64,000 bases of DNA from Flavobacteriales bacterium (GTDB lineage Bacteria > Bacteroidota > Bacteroidia > Flavobacteriales_F > PHOS-HE28), in assembly GCA_030584065.1 (NCBI GenBank), contig CP129489.1, positions 2,957,497 to 3,021,496 on the forward strand, read 5' to 3'. Shown here in pieces: positions 7,437 through 15,750 of the stretch (positions are counted from its first letter, which is position 1; each line of letters begins with the position of its first letter). A program made the translations under genes and the position numbers. Under the pieces are notes generated by a model. That model saw nothing but the letters and a program-made list of their open reading frames with translations. It was not told the origin of the DNA and did not search any database.

Positions 7437-9239
7437 ATGTCCTCCCCGATCGACGTCCGCGAGAAGGTCCGACTTCTGCCGCACACCCCCGGCGTGTACC
7501 AGTTCTTCGATGCCGAGGGCAAGATCCTCTACGTGGGCAAGGCCAAGAGCCTGCGCCACCGCGTGGGCAGCTACTTCGCCAAGGACCACCCCGACGGCAA
7601 GACGCGCCTGCTCGTCAAGCGCATCGCCGACCTGCGCGTGATCCACGTGCCCACCGAGTTCGAGGCGCTGCTGCTGGAGAACAGCCTCATCAAGGAGCTG
7701 CAGCCACGCTTCAACATCAACCTGCGCGACGACAAGAGCTTCCCCTTCATCCGCATCCGCAACGAGCGCTTTCCGCGCGTGGAGGGCATGCGCAACCCGG
7801 AGGACGACGGCAGCGACTACTTCGGCCCCTACGCCAGCGTGCGCACCATGCGGACGGTACTGGGCCTGGTGCACAAGCTCTACAAGCTCCGCACCTGCAA
7901 CTACGACCTCACGCCGAAGAACATCGAGCAGAAGAAGTACAAGCGCTGCCTGGAGTACCACATCGGCAACTGCAAGGCGCCATGCGAAGGGCTACAGTCG
8001 CAGGCGGAGTACGATGCCAACATGGAGCAGGTGCTGCAGATCGTGAAGGGGCGCGTGAGCGGGCTCATCAAGGTGCTGAAGGAACAGATGCAATTGCACG
8101 CCGATCGGCTGGAGTTCGAGGCCGCCGAGGACTACCGCCAGAAGCTGGAGCGGTTGGAGCAGTACCGCGCTAAGAGCGTCGTCGTCAACCCCGACATCGG
8201 CGACGTGGACATCTTCGGACTGGTGAGCGACACCGCCAGCACCTACGTCAACTACATGCGCGTGATCGACGGCGCCGTGGTGCACGGCATCACCATCGAG
8301 CTGAAGCGCAAGCTGGACGAGAGCGATGTGGAGATGCTGCAGGCCGCAATCGCCGAACTGCGCCAGCGCTACAAGAGCCTTGCCCCCGAGGCCATCGTGC
8401 CCTTCGAGCCCGAGATCGAGGTGCCCGGCGTGCGCTTCACCATCCCTCAGCGCGGCGACAAGAAGCAGCTGCTCGACCTCTGCGAGCGGAACGCCCGCTA
8501 CTTCATGCTGGACAAGCAGAAGCAGGAGAAGCTCACCGACCCCGAGGGCGCCACCACCCGCATCCTGGAGCAGCTCAAGCAGGACCTGCGCCTCAGTGAG
8601 CTGCCGCGCCACATCGAGTGCTTCGACAACAGCAACACCCAGGGCACGGACCCCGTGAGCGCCTGCGTGGTCTTCAAGGACGCCAAGCCCAGCAAGAAGG
8701 ACTACCGCCACTTCAACATCCGCACGGTGGAAGGGCCGGACGATTTCGCCAGCATGACCGAGGCCGTGGAGCGCCGCTACAGCCGGCTCGTCACCGAGGG
8801 GGAGCCGCTGCCCCAGCTCATCGTCATCGACGGCGGCAAGGGCCAGCTGGGCGCCGCGCTCAACGCGCTGGAACGGCTGGGCCTGCGCGGCAAGATCGCC
8901 ATCATCGGCATCGCCAAGAAGCTGGAGGAGATCTACTTCCCTGGCGATCCCTTCCCGCTGCACATCGACAAGCGCAGCTCCTCGCTGAAGGTGATCCAGC
9001 ACATGCGCAACGAGGCCCACCGCTTCGGAATCACCCACCACCGCGGTAAACGGAGCAAGCGGATCATCCGAACGGGGCTGGAGGAGATCCCGGGCATCGG
9101 GCCCGGAACGGCGAAGAAGCTGCTCACCCGTTTCGGCAGCATCAAGGGTATTCGCGAGGCCCTGCCGGAGGATGTAGCGGCGGAGGTGGGGGCGAAGAAG
9201 GCGGAGGCGGTGCTGAAGAGGCTGGCGCAAGCGAACTGA
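7437..9239 (+). CDS. uvrC: Excinuclease ABC subunit C
   Basis: 600 residues. Makes both incisions in nucleotide excision repair. N-terminal GIY-YIG nuclease (LPHTPGVYQFFDAEGKILYV then GKAKSLRHRVGSYF, about 13-46), a cysteine-bearing segment (KRCLEYHIGNCKAPCEG, about 169-185), a UVR coiled coil for UvrB contact (about 210-240), an RNase H-like C-terminal nuclease (IECFDNSNTQGTDPVSACVV; LIVIDGGKGQLGAA) and terminal helix-hairpin-helix repeats (IPGIGPGTAKKLLTRFGSI). Complete and of normal length. Transcribed divergently from the iron-permease gene; the 111-bp gap shows GATCTTCG 5 nt before the ATG, only a partial match to the -7 consensus. Confidence 0.97.
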   Translation: MSSPIDVREKVRLLPHTPGVYQFFDAEGKILYVGKAKSLRHRVGSYFAKDHPDGKTRLLVKRIADLRVIHVPTEFEALLLENSLIKELQPRFNINLRDDKSFPFIRIRNERFPRVEGMRNPEDDGSDYFGPYASVRTMRTVLGLVHKLYKLRTCNYDLTPKNIEQKKYKRCLEYHIGNCKAPCEGLQSQAEYDANMEQVLQIVKGRVSGLIKVLKEQMQLHADRLEFEAAEDYRQKLERLEQYRAKSVVVNPDIGDVDIFGLVSDTASTYVNYMRVIDGAVVHGITIELKRKLDESDVEMLQAAIAELRQRYKSLAPEAIVPFEPEIEVPGVRFTIPQRGDKKQLLDLCERNARYFMLDKQKQEKLTDPEGATTRILEQLKQDLRLSELPRHIECFDNSNTQGTDPVSACVVFKDAKPSKKDYRHFNIRTVEGPDDFASMTEAVERRYSRLVTEGEPLPQLIVIDGGKGQLGAALNALERLGLRGKIAIIGIAKKLEEIYFPGDPFPLHIDKRSSSLKVIQHMRNEAHRFGITHHRGKRSKRIIRTGLEEIPGIGPGTAKKLLTRFGSIKGIREALPEDVAAEVGAKKAEAVLKRLAQAN

Positions 9240-9242
9240 GCA

Positions 9243-9250
9243 TACATTCG
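9243..9250 (+). promoter_or_regulatory. -7-like element close to the start of the T9SS cargo gene
   Basis: TACATTCG (one mismatch to TAnnTTTG) ends 7 nt before the ATG at 9258, close enough for a leaderless or nearly leaderless transcript. Confidence 0.45.
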
Positions 9251-9257
9251 TTTCACC

Positions 9258-10817
9258 ATGAGGAAACGAGTGGTCCTTCTCCAGCTTGCTGCGGCCTACA
9301 GCCTGCTTGCTGCGGCCCAGGCTCCTGTCTGGTGCTGGGCTACCGGGCTCAGCGGCAACGGCACAGTGAGCACCGAGCTCATCGCCGCGAACAGCACCAA
9401 CGGCAGCTTCGTAACGGGCATGTTCGACGACACCCTTGCCTTGCCCGGCGGCACCTTGGTCAATGATGGAACGCTCGGCAACCGGTTCATCGCAAGGCTC
9501 GATAGCCTGGGCAATGTGCTTTGGGCGGTGCAGCATGATGATCCAGTAGTGGCCATGAGCGCTACAGCCACAGGGGGAGTGGTCGGCGTGATTCCTTATT
9601 CCGGCAGCTCTGTCTTCAATGGCGTGGAGCATCTCGGTTCAGCAACCGCGACTTCTGCGCTGATCGTGGAGCTGGATGCGGATGGTGCCGTGCTGTCTGA
9701 GACGAACATCAGTGACTTGATCGAACCAGCGGTACCCGAGTCCGGCCGGAAGCTCGCACTTGATGCCGATGCAGGATTGGCCGTGCTCGCACAATATGCG
9801 GATAGCGTGGCCATCGTGGGCCAATGGGTCCAAACCGACGGCACAGTGCTCGCGCGCCTCTCATTGCAAGGCAACTTGCTTTGGGCTGAACGCATCGGCA
9901 AGGGCTCGGTGCAAACCGGGGCACTAGAACTGGATCCAAGTGGCCGCGTGCTCGTGCTCATGAACAATTGCGAACAAGTGCTCGCCACCGATAGTGTGTT
10001 CACGGATATGGAGGGGACGCTTGCCTCCTACTCTGCACAAGGGCTGTACGAATGGCGCGTGCAGGGCCTCGGTTACGACGTGTTCGAGCCGTGTGTGGTC
10101 GAACGGCGACCGGACGGCGGTGCCTTCGTAGGGGTAAGCCAGCCGTCCCAAGGGCCAATCGGCATTGGAACAGAATTGACCCTGAGGAGCTTTTCGGCCT
10201 CAGGCACGGAAGAGTGGGCCTCCTATGCCTACGGATCGTCCCAATGGGGCCACGCGATCCATTCCATCGAATACCTGCCTAGCAACCGCGCACTGGTAGC
10301 TGGCTATGCATTGAGCACATTACCACAAGGTGTGCTTAGCATGACCCTGCCAAGCCAGCCAAATGGATTCGCAGGCATTGTGAGCAGCAGCGGCGCATGG
10401 GAGTGGTTCGCTTCAGAAACCGCCGGCTACATCATGGGATTCCGTGCCGTGCATGGCAGCGCGAGCAGGGTTTTCGTTACGGGAAGCGCAATCTCTGCCT
10501 CAACATTCGGAAGCACTGTGATTCCGATGGTAGATGGCAACTTCAACGGGGTGGTTGGTTGTTTGGGAGACATTGCGATGAGGGGTGCCGAGCGCAATGA
10601 TGAGCCACGGTCCGGCTTGTGGCCGAACCCCGCAGAGGATCATATTCAATCTCAAGCCCGGCCTGGCGAGTCGTTCAGCATCGTCGATGCCTTCGGCAGA
10701 GTAGTTGGAGCAGGACTTGCGACATCCTCCATGCTGCGACTGCCCGTGGGGTTCCTTCCAGCAGGGCATTACGTGCTGCGAGTCGGCGATCGCGCCGCCC
10801 GCTTCATCAAAGAGTGA
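9258..10817 (+). CDS. Exported beta-propeller-like T9SS cargo protein
   Basis: 519 residues with signal peptide (MRKRVVLLQLAAAYSLLAAAQA). The body has repeated units of the form G-N-V-L-W-A (DSLGNVLWAVQHDD, SLQGNLLWAERIGKG, SAQGLYEWRVQGLG, SASGTEEWASYAYG), the SBBP-like blades common in Bacteroidota surface proteins. The last 75 residues (WPNPAEDHIQSQ ... LPVGFLPAGHYVLRVGDRAA) form a type A T9SS sorting domain that directs export through the outer membrane and is removed on arrival. Its stop codon overlaps the GTG start of the next glycosyltransferase, so the two are translationally coupled. Ligand or substrate unknown. Confidence 0.85.
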   Translation: MRKRVVLLQLAAAYSLLAAAQAPVWCWATGLSGNGTVSTELIAANSTNGSFVTGMFDDTLALPGGTLVNDGTLGNRFIARLDSLGNVLWAVQHDDPVVAMSATATGGVVGVIPYSGSSVFNGVEHLGSATATSALIVELDADGAVLSETNISDLIEPAVPESGRKLALDADAGLAVLAQYADSVAIVGQWVQTDGTVLARLSLQGNLLWAERIGKGSVQTGALELDPSGRVLVLMNNCEQVLATDSVFTDMEGTLASYSAQGLYEWRVQGLGYDVFEPCVVERRPDGGAFVGVSQPSQGPIGIGTELTLRSFSASGTEEWASYAYGSSQWGHAIHSIEYLPSNRALVAGYALSTLPQGVLSMTLPSQPNGFAGIVSSSGAWEWFASETAGYIMGFRAVHGSASRVFVTGSAISASTFGSTVIPMVDGNFNGVVGCLGDIAMRGAERNDEPRSGLWPNPAEDHIQSQARPGESFSIVDAFGRVVGAGLATSSMLRLPVGFLPAGHYVLRVGDRAARFIKE

Positions 10818-11806
10818 TCTCCGTCCTCCTTCCCTTCCGTAATGCAACGGCCACGCTCGATGCCGCCATCGCCAGCATCGCGCAGCAGACCTATTCCAAT
10901 TGGAATCTGCTGCTCATCGACAACGCGAGCACGGACAACGGTGGGTCCATCGCGCATGAATGGTCCGCCCGTGATCCGCGCATCCAGCTCCTGAACGAGC
11001 CCGTGATCGGCATCGCGCACGCGCTCAACACCGGACTCGCAAACGCATGTGGCAAGTACATCGCCCGCATGGATGCCGACGACATCAGCCACCCGGAACG
11101 GCTGGCGAAGCAAGTGGCCTACCTGGATGCGCACCCGGAAATTGGGGTGCTGGGCACGCGCACGGCCTTCGCCACCACCGTGCAGAAGAGCAGCGGCATG
11201 CGCTGGTTCGTGGATTGGCAGAACGCTATCCTGACGCCGAACGAGCACTATGTGAAGCGCTTCGTGGATGCGCCGCTCGCGCACCCCACGGTGATATTCC
11301 GCAGGGAGCTGGTGGAGCAGCACGGCGGCTATGATACCGGCCCGCTGCCCGAGGACCACGAGCTGTGGCTGCGCTGGATGGATGCCGGGGTGCGCTTCGC
11401 GAAGCTGCCCGAGGAGCTGCTCACCTGGAACGATCATGCCCACCGCCTCAGCCGCACGCATCCGAACTACAGCGTGGAGGCCTTCTTCACCACCAAAGCG
11501 AAGTGGCTGGCGCGATGGCTGAAGCGCACCCTGAACGGCCGTCCGGTGATCATCGCAGGAACCAGCAACCTGTGCCGCGACCGCGCCGCGATGCTGGAGG
11601 CGGAGGGCATCGCCATCCAGGCCTTCACGGATGTGAAGCCCCGCGGGCTGGCGGGCCATGCCTTCATCCCGCACGATCGGCTCCCACCAGCGGGTGAGGC
11701 CCTCATCGTGTCGTTCATCAGCCAGCGGGGCACGGGCGATCGCATTGCCGCGTTCCTGGCCTCACGCGGATTGGCGGAGGGTGAGGACTTCATCCTCGCG
11801 GCCTAG
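10814..11806 (+). CDS. GT2 family glycosyltransferase with C-terminal extra domain
   Basis: 330 residues from a GTG that overlaps the stop of the upstream cargo gene (GTGA junction). N-terminal GT-A fold: ISVLLPFRNATATLDAAI, LLIDNASTDNGG and the metal/nucleotide-sugar motif ARMDADD at about 81-87; PEDHELWLRWMDAG is the acceptor-side acidic motif typical of GT2. After about residue 235 a small second Rossmann-like domain follows (RPVIIAGTSNLCRDRA ... SFISQRGTGDRIAAFL), not needed for catalysis in most GT2 enzymes. No membrane segments, so it acts on the cytoplasmic side. Coupling to a T9SS cargo gene suggests, but does not prove, a role in glycan synthesis for secreted proteins. A second GT2 is at 30504-31511. 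Confidence 0.88.
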   Translation: MISVLLPFRNATATLDAAIASIAQQTYSNWNLLLIDNASTDNGGSIAHEWSARDPRIQLLNEPVIGIAHALNTGLANACGKYIARMDADDISHPERLAKQVAYLDAHPEIGVLGTRTAFATTVQKSSGMRWFVDWQNAILTPNEHYVKRFVDAPLAHPTVIFRRELVEQHGGYDTGPLPEDHELWLRWMDAGVRFAKLPEELLTWNDHAHRLSRTHPNYSVEAFFTTKAKWLARWLKRTLNGRPVIIAGTSNLCRDRAAMLEAEGIAIQAFTDVKPRGLAGHAFIPHDRLPPAGEALIVSFISQRGTGDRIAAFLASRGLAEGEDFILAA

Positions 11807-11812
11807 GGCAGC

Positions 11813-11820
11813 TACCTTGG
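11813..11820 (+). promoter_or_regulatory. -7-like element 4 nt before the aldehyde dehydrogenase ATG
   Basis: TACCTTGG, one mismatch to TAnnTTTG, with only CCGC between it and the ATG at 11825. The position predicts transcription starting at or beside the start codon. Confidence 0.5.
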
Positions 11821-11824
11821 CCGC

Positions 11825-13201
11825 ATGTCTTCGGTGCTGGACATTCCGGGCCAACTGCGAACCCACTTCGAAAGCGGCGCCACACGCCCCTACGCCGCGC
11901 GACGCGACGCGTTGAAGCGCCTGCGCAACAGCTTGCGGAAGCACGAAAAGGAGCTGCTGGCGGCCATGCACGCCGACATGCGCAAGCCGCGCTTCGAGGC
12001 CTACATGAGCGACATCGGCCTTGTGTATACGGCCATCGACCATGCCCTGAAGCACCTGAAGGACTGGATGCGGCCTCAGCGCGTGCCTTCGCCCCTGGCC
12101 ATCCAAGTGGCCGAGAGCCATGTGCACCCTGAACCGCTCGGCGTGGTGCTGATCATCGCGCCGTGGAACTACCCGGTGCTGCTGCTGCTATCGCCGCTGG
12201 TGGGAGCCATCGCCGCGGGGAATTGCGCATTGGTGAAGCCCAGCAACGAGACACCGCACACCGCCCTTGTGGTGGAACGACTCCTGGCCGATGCCCTGCC
12301 CGAGCAGGTGCGCGTGGTGCAGGGTCCGGGGCGCGAGGTGGGCCCGCGGCTCATCCAGCCCTTCCGATTCGACCACATCTTCTTCACGGGCAGTCCGGCC
12401 GTGGGGCGCGAGATCATGGCGCTGGCGGCGCCGCACCTGACGCCCGTGACGCTGGAGCTGGGCGGCAAGAGCCCCGCCATCGTGGACCGCACCGCCGATC
12501 TCCGCACCGCCGCGAAGCGCATCGCGTGGAGCAAGTACTTCAACGCGGGGCAGACCTGCATCGCCACGGACCACGCGCTGGTGCACGCCTCAGTGATGGA
12601 TGAGTTCTTGGACCGCTTCGCGCGCTTCGTGAAGAAGGCCTACGGCGCTGATCCGCAGCAGAGCCCCGACTATGCCCGCCTGGTGAATGATCGCCGCTTC
12701 GAGACGGTGAGCGCATACCTCACACAGGGCGAGCGCTTCATGGGCGGCGCCACGGACAAGGACGAACGCTACATCGCGCCTACGGTGCTTACGAACGTCT
12801 CACTGGATAGCGCCGTCATGCGCGAGGAAATTTTCGGCCCGGTGCTGCCGGTGGTCCCGTGGACCGAACCGGAGGAGGTGCTGTCCGTGGTGCGCCGCAA
12901 CCCCTTCCCCCTGGCCACCTACATCTTCAGCAGCAACCGCGCCTCTCAGCGCTTCTTCCAGGAGCGCATCGCCTTCGGCGGCGGCTGCATCAACCACTGC
13001 TTCCTGCAGTTCGGACCGGAGGAGCTGCCCTTCGGCGGCGTGGGCTACAGCGGCATGGGGCGCTACCATGGCCGGAACTCCTTTGAGCTGTTCAGCAACC
13101 GCAAGGGCATGGTCCGGGCCAGCACGGCCATCGACCACGGCCTTCAGGAGCCGCCGTACGCAAGCCTCAAGGAGAGGATCATGAGGCTGCTGCTGCGCTG
13201 A
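11825..13201 (+). CDS. Aldehyde dehydrogenase (class 3 type)
   Basis: 458 residues, the short length of ALDH3-like NAD(P)-dependent enzymes that oxidise medium- or long-chain and aromatic aldehydes. Visible motifs: PLGVVLIIAPWNYPVLLLLS (about 104-123), the glycine-rich HIFFTGSPAVGREI, the general base in VTLELGGKSPAIV, and the catalytic cysteine in FNAGQTCIATDH (about residue 246). The C-terminal NHCFLQFGPEELPFGGVGYS is the ALDH3-type ending. Cytoplasmic, no signal peptide. Unrelated in sequence branch to the ALDH7 enzyme at 41372. Substrate cannot be read from the sequence. Confidence 0.92.
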   Translation: MSSVLDIPGQLRTHFESGATRPYAARRDALKRLRNSLRKHEKELLAAMHADMRKPRFEAYMSDIGLVYTAIDHALKHLKDWMRPQRVPSPLAIQVAESHVHPEPLGVVLIIAPWNYPVLLLLSPLVGAIAAGNCALVKPSNETPHTALVVERLLADALPEQVRVVQGPGREVGPRLIQPFRFDHIFFTGSPAVGREIMALAAPHLTPVTLELGGKSPAIVDRTADLRTAAKRIAWSKYFNAGQTCIATDHALVHASVMDEFLDRFARFVKKAYGADPQQSPDYARLVNDRRFETVSAYLTQGERFMGGATDKDERYIAPTVLTNVSLDSAVMREEIFGPVLPVVPWTEPEEVLSVVRRNPFPLATYIFSSNRASQRFFQERIAFGGGCINHCFLQFGPEELPFGGVGYSGMGRYHGRNSFELFSNRKGMVRASTAIDHGLQEPPYASLKERIMRLLLR

Positions 13202-13267
13202 GCTAGGTGACCTTGCTCACATTCCGGGAGCCGGGCATTCACCTGCTTTGCCTGAAGACCTGCTCTC

Positions 13268-14854
13268 ATGCGCCGACTGCTACCCTTCCTCGCATTCATT
13301 CCGTTCAGCCTCAACGCCCAGGACCTGGGCGATCGCACCATCGTGCTTCAGGAGGTCACCATCCCCGACATGCCCGGCATCCAGTCCTTCGCTTGGGGCC
13401 AGCATGAGGGCGAATGGCTGCTGATCGGCGGCCGCACCGATGGCCTTCACCGTCGCCAGCCCTTCGCCGCCTTCCTCGCCGCGGATAACAACACCAGCGC
13501 CTACGTGGTGAACCCGCAGACGCAGCAGGTCTGGAGCGCCTCGCTCAGCACGCTGCCCACGGCCGTGTACATGCAGCTGCAGAGCACCAACCTGGAGCAC
13601 CAGCAGATCGGCAGCACGCTCTACATCATCGGCGGTTATGGCTACTCCACCATTGCCGCTGACCACATCACGCACCCGCGCCTCACCGCCGTCGATGTGC
13701 CCGGCATCATCACGGCCATCAAGAACGCGCAGCCCGTGGCCCCGCACGTGCGCTCCATCGTGGACAACCGCATGGAGGTGACCGGCGGCTACCTCGGCAT
13801 CCTCAACGGCACCTTCCTGCTCGTGGGCGGGCAGCGCTTCGTGGGCCGATACAATCCGCAGGGCCCCAACTTCGGTCCTGGCTTCATCCAGCAGTACACC
13901 AACGCCATCCGCCGCTTCACCATCGAGGATGATGGCACCAACCTCGCGATCGCCAACTATGCGGAGACGGTGGATACGGTGAACCTGCACCGGCGCGATT
14001 ACAACCTGGTGGCGCAGGTGTTCCCCGATGGCAGCCAGGGCTACACGGCCTTCAGCGGCGTGTTCCAGTACGGCGCCAACCTGCCGTGGCTCAACACGGT
14101 GGATGTGAGCGCGACCGGCTACACCGTGGTGCCCGGCTTCGAGCAGCTGCTGAACCAGTACCACACGGCGCACCTGGCCGCCTATGCCACGGCCGATAAC
14201 CGCATGAGCAGCGTCTTCTTCGGCGGCATCGGGCGCTACTACTTCGATGCGAACGGCCAGCTCATCGACGACACCAACGTGCCCTTCGTGAACACCATCA
14301 GCCGGGTGGAACGATTCGCCGATGGCACGATGGAGGAGATGGCCATCGGGGAGATGCCGGCGCTGCTTGGCTCCGGGGCGGAATTCATCATTGATCCCTC
14401 TGTGCCTGCGATCGGTGACAACATCATCGACCTGGATGCGCTGGCGGGCGATACCATTCTCGCAGGGCACATCGTGGGAGGCATCCAGAGCACGGCCCGC
14501 AACATCTTCTTCATCAACGACGGCACGCAGAGCGATGCCACCGCCCGCGTGTTCCGGGTGCTGCTGGTGAGCGATAACACCACCGGGGTGCATGAAACCG
14601 ATGCTCCGCGCACCGCGCTGCAGGTCTCAGCCAGCGGCGGTGATCTCTTCATCACCATCGACCTGGCCAACACGGCCATGGCCGACGTGGACCTTCTGGA
14701 CACGAACGGGCGCTTGGTGCGCACCCTGCTGCACGCCCGTATGGCAGCGGGTCCTCAGCGCATGCGCGCTGACGCCCGCGACCTGGCCCCAGGTGCCTAC
14801 CTCCTCAGGCTGCGCACCGCGGACCAGATCGAGACCGTGCGCTTCGTGCGCTGA
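13268..14854 (+). CDS. Exported kelch-like T9SS cargo protein
   Basis: 528 residues with signal peptide (MRRLLPFLAFIPFSLNAQ). The mature region carries several beta-propeller blades with a double glycine after hydrophobic residues: GEWLLIGGRTDG, TLYIIGGYGYST, GTFLLVGGQRFVGRY, MSSVFFGGIGRYYF, the kelch pattern. The final about 80 residues (ALQVSASGGDLFITIDL ... DLAPGAYLLRLRTADQI) look like a T9SS type A sorting domain. It ends directly against the convergent small gene at 14855 with no gap. Likely a surface or secreted binding protein; no catalytic motif seen. Confidence 0.82.
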   Translation: MRRLLPFLAFIPFSLNAQDLGDRTIVLQEVTIPDMPGIQSFAWGQHEGEWLLIGGRTDGLHRRQPFAAFLAADNNTSAYVVNPQTQQVWSASLSTLPTAVYMQLQSTNLEHQQIGSTLYIIGGYGYSTIAADHITHPRLTAVDVPGIITAIKNAQPVAPHVRSIVDNRMEVTGGYLGILNGTFLLVGGQRFVGRYNPQGPNFGPGFIQQYTNAIRRFTIEDDGTNLAIANYAETVDTVNLHRRDYNLVAQVFPDGSQGYTAFSGVFQYGANLPWLNTVDVSATGYTVVPGFEQLLNQYHTAHLAAYATADNRMSSVFFGGIGRYYFDANGQLIDDTNVPFVNTISRVERFADGTMEEMAIGEMPALLGSGAEFIIDPSVPAIGDNIIDLDALAGDTILAGHIVGGIQSTARNIFFINDGTQSDATARVFRVLLVSDNTTGVHETDAPRTALQVSASGGDLFITIDLANTAMADVDLLDTNGRLVRTLLHARMAAGPQRMRADARDLAPGAYLLRLRTADQIETVRFVR

Positions 14855-15088
14855 TCATTCAAGCACCCGTTCGCCCCGCTTCGGACGGAGCGCATCGCGG
14901 ATCAGCTTCAGGTGCGCCTCATCGCACTCGAGCGTGGCGGTCACGCGCACGGGCAGAGCGGTGATCCAATGCCGATGCCCGTGGATTCCCTGGCGCGCGC
15001 AGAATTCATCCACGTGATGCAGGAAGTGCTCGGCGGTGGTCGACGCGTCGGGGCCGAAGAAGTCCCAATGGAAGCGCAGCAGGGCCAT
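14855..15088 (-). CDS. Small conserved hypothetical protein
   Basis: 77 residues, soluble, rich in His and aromatic residues: LLRFHWDFFGPDASTTAEHF, FCARQGIHGHRHWITALPVR and a C-terminal DEAHLKLIRDALRPKRG. I recall similar 75-85-residue hypothetical proteins in other Bacteroidota, which supports a real gene, but no function is known to me. The start at 15088 was chosen because similarity begins at MALLRFHWDF; the frame stays open further upstream into the LysE gene region. Divergent from the exporter, with 28 nt between the two starts. Confidence 0.65.
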   Translation of the reverse strand: MALLRFHWDFFGPDASTTAEHFLHHVDEFCARQGIHGHRHWITALPVRVTATLECDEAHLKLIRDALRPKRGERVLE

Positions 15089-15116
15089 TGCGTTGAAGCG
15101 GCTACTTTGCGCAAAG

Positions 15117-15746
15117 GTGGACACGCTGATCTTCTTCCTCGCTGCCACGCTGGCCAGCTTCATCGGTTCGTTGCAGGCCGGGGTGGTGAACACCGCAGTG
15201 CTGGCGCATACCGTGAAGTGGGGGCGGCACGCCGGCCGGCGCATGGCCGTGGGGGGCTCCATACCCGAGTTCATCTATGCGGGCATCGCCTTCCTCGCCG
15301 CTGGCTGGCTGGTCGAGGCCTTGGGCATCGGCGCCACAGGCATCACCTACGTGGTGGCGTCCATCCTGCTGCTGCTCGGCATCTACTTCGTCTTCATCTA
15401 CCGCCCAAAGCCCGCCGAGCCGGGCGAGGACAAGCTCACCGGCGACCTGCGGCGCGGCGTGCTGCTGGGCCTGGCCAACCCGCAACTGCTGCTCTTCTGG
15501 TGCGGCGTCAAGCTCATGCTCGTCTCCTTCGGCATGACGAGCGACGCCTTCCGCGATCTGCTGGCCTTCGCGCTGGGGGCCTTCACAGGCGCCATCATCC
15601 TGCTCATGATCCTGGTGCGCCTGGGCGTGAAGGCCCAGGAGAAGCTCTCGCCGAAGGGCCTGCGCGTGCTCTTCCGCAGCATCGGCGCGTTCTTACTGGC
15701 CAGCGGATGCTATGGCCTGATGCGGGCGGGGGGATGGATGCCGTGA
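15117..15746 (+). CDS. LysE/RhtB family exporter
   Basis: 209 residues from a GTG start. Six hydrophobic segments: the first (TLIFFLAATLASFIGSLQAG) ends in the conserved G-x-x-x-G region of LysE-type amino-acid exporters; others are SIPEFIYAGIAFLAAGWLVE, YVVASILLLLGIYFVFI, GVLLGLANPQLLLFWCGV with the family's NP motif, FALGAFTGAIILLMILV and SIGAFLLASGCYGLM. Inner-membrane efflux of amino acids or similar metabolites is the family role; the substrate is not predictable. The sequence TACTTTG 8 nt before the start resembles a shortened -7 element. ATG codons further upstream would add a charged, non-conserved extension. Confidence 0.82.
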   Translation: MDTLIFFLAATLASFIGSLQAGVVNTAVLAHTVKWGRHAGRRMAVGGSIPEFIYAGIAFLAAGWLVEALGIGATGITYVVASILLLLGIYFVFIYRPKPAEPGEDKLTGDLRRGVLLGLANPQLLLFWCGVKLMLVSFGMTSDAFRDLLAFALGAFTGAIILLMILVRLGVKAQEKLSPKGLRVLFRSIGAFLLASGCYGLMRAGGWMP

Positions 15747-15750
15747 GGAA

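Noticed and set aside
7992..9632. A 546-codon minus-strand open frame across uvrC
   Set aside because: Runs opposite uvrC and into the next gene; low-complexity Leu/Ala/His composition.
13280..14593. A 437-codon open frame on the minus strand opposite the kelch-like gene
   Set aside because: His/Ala/Val-rich composition typical of antisense frames in high-GC DNA; the plus-strand protein has a signal peptide, propeller blades and a sorting domain.
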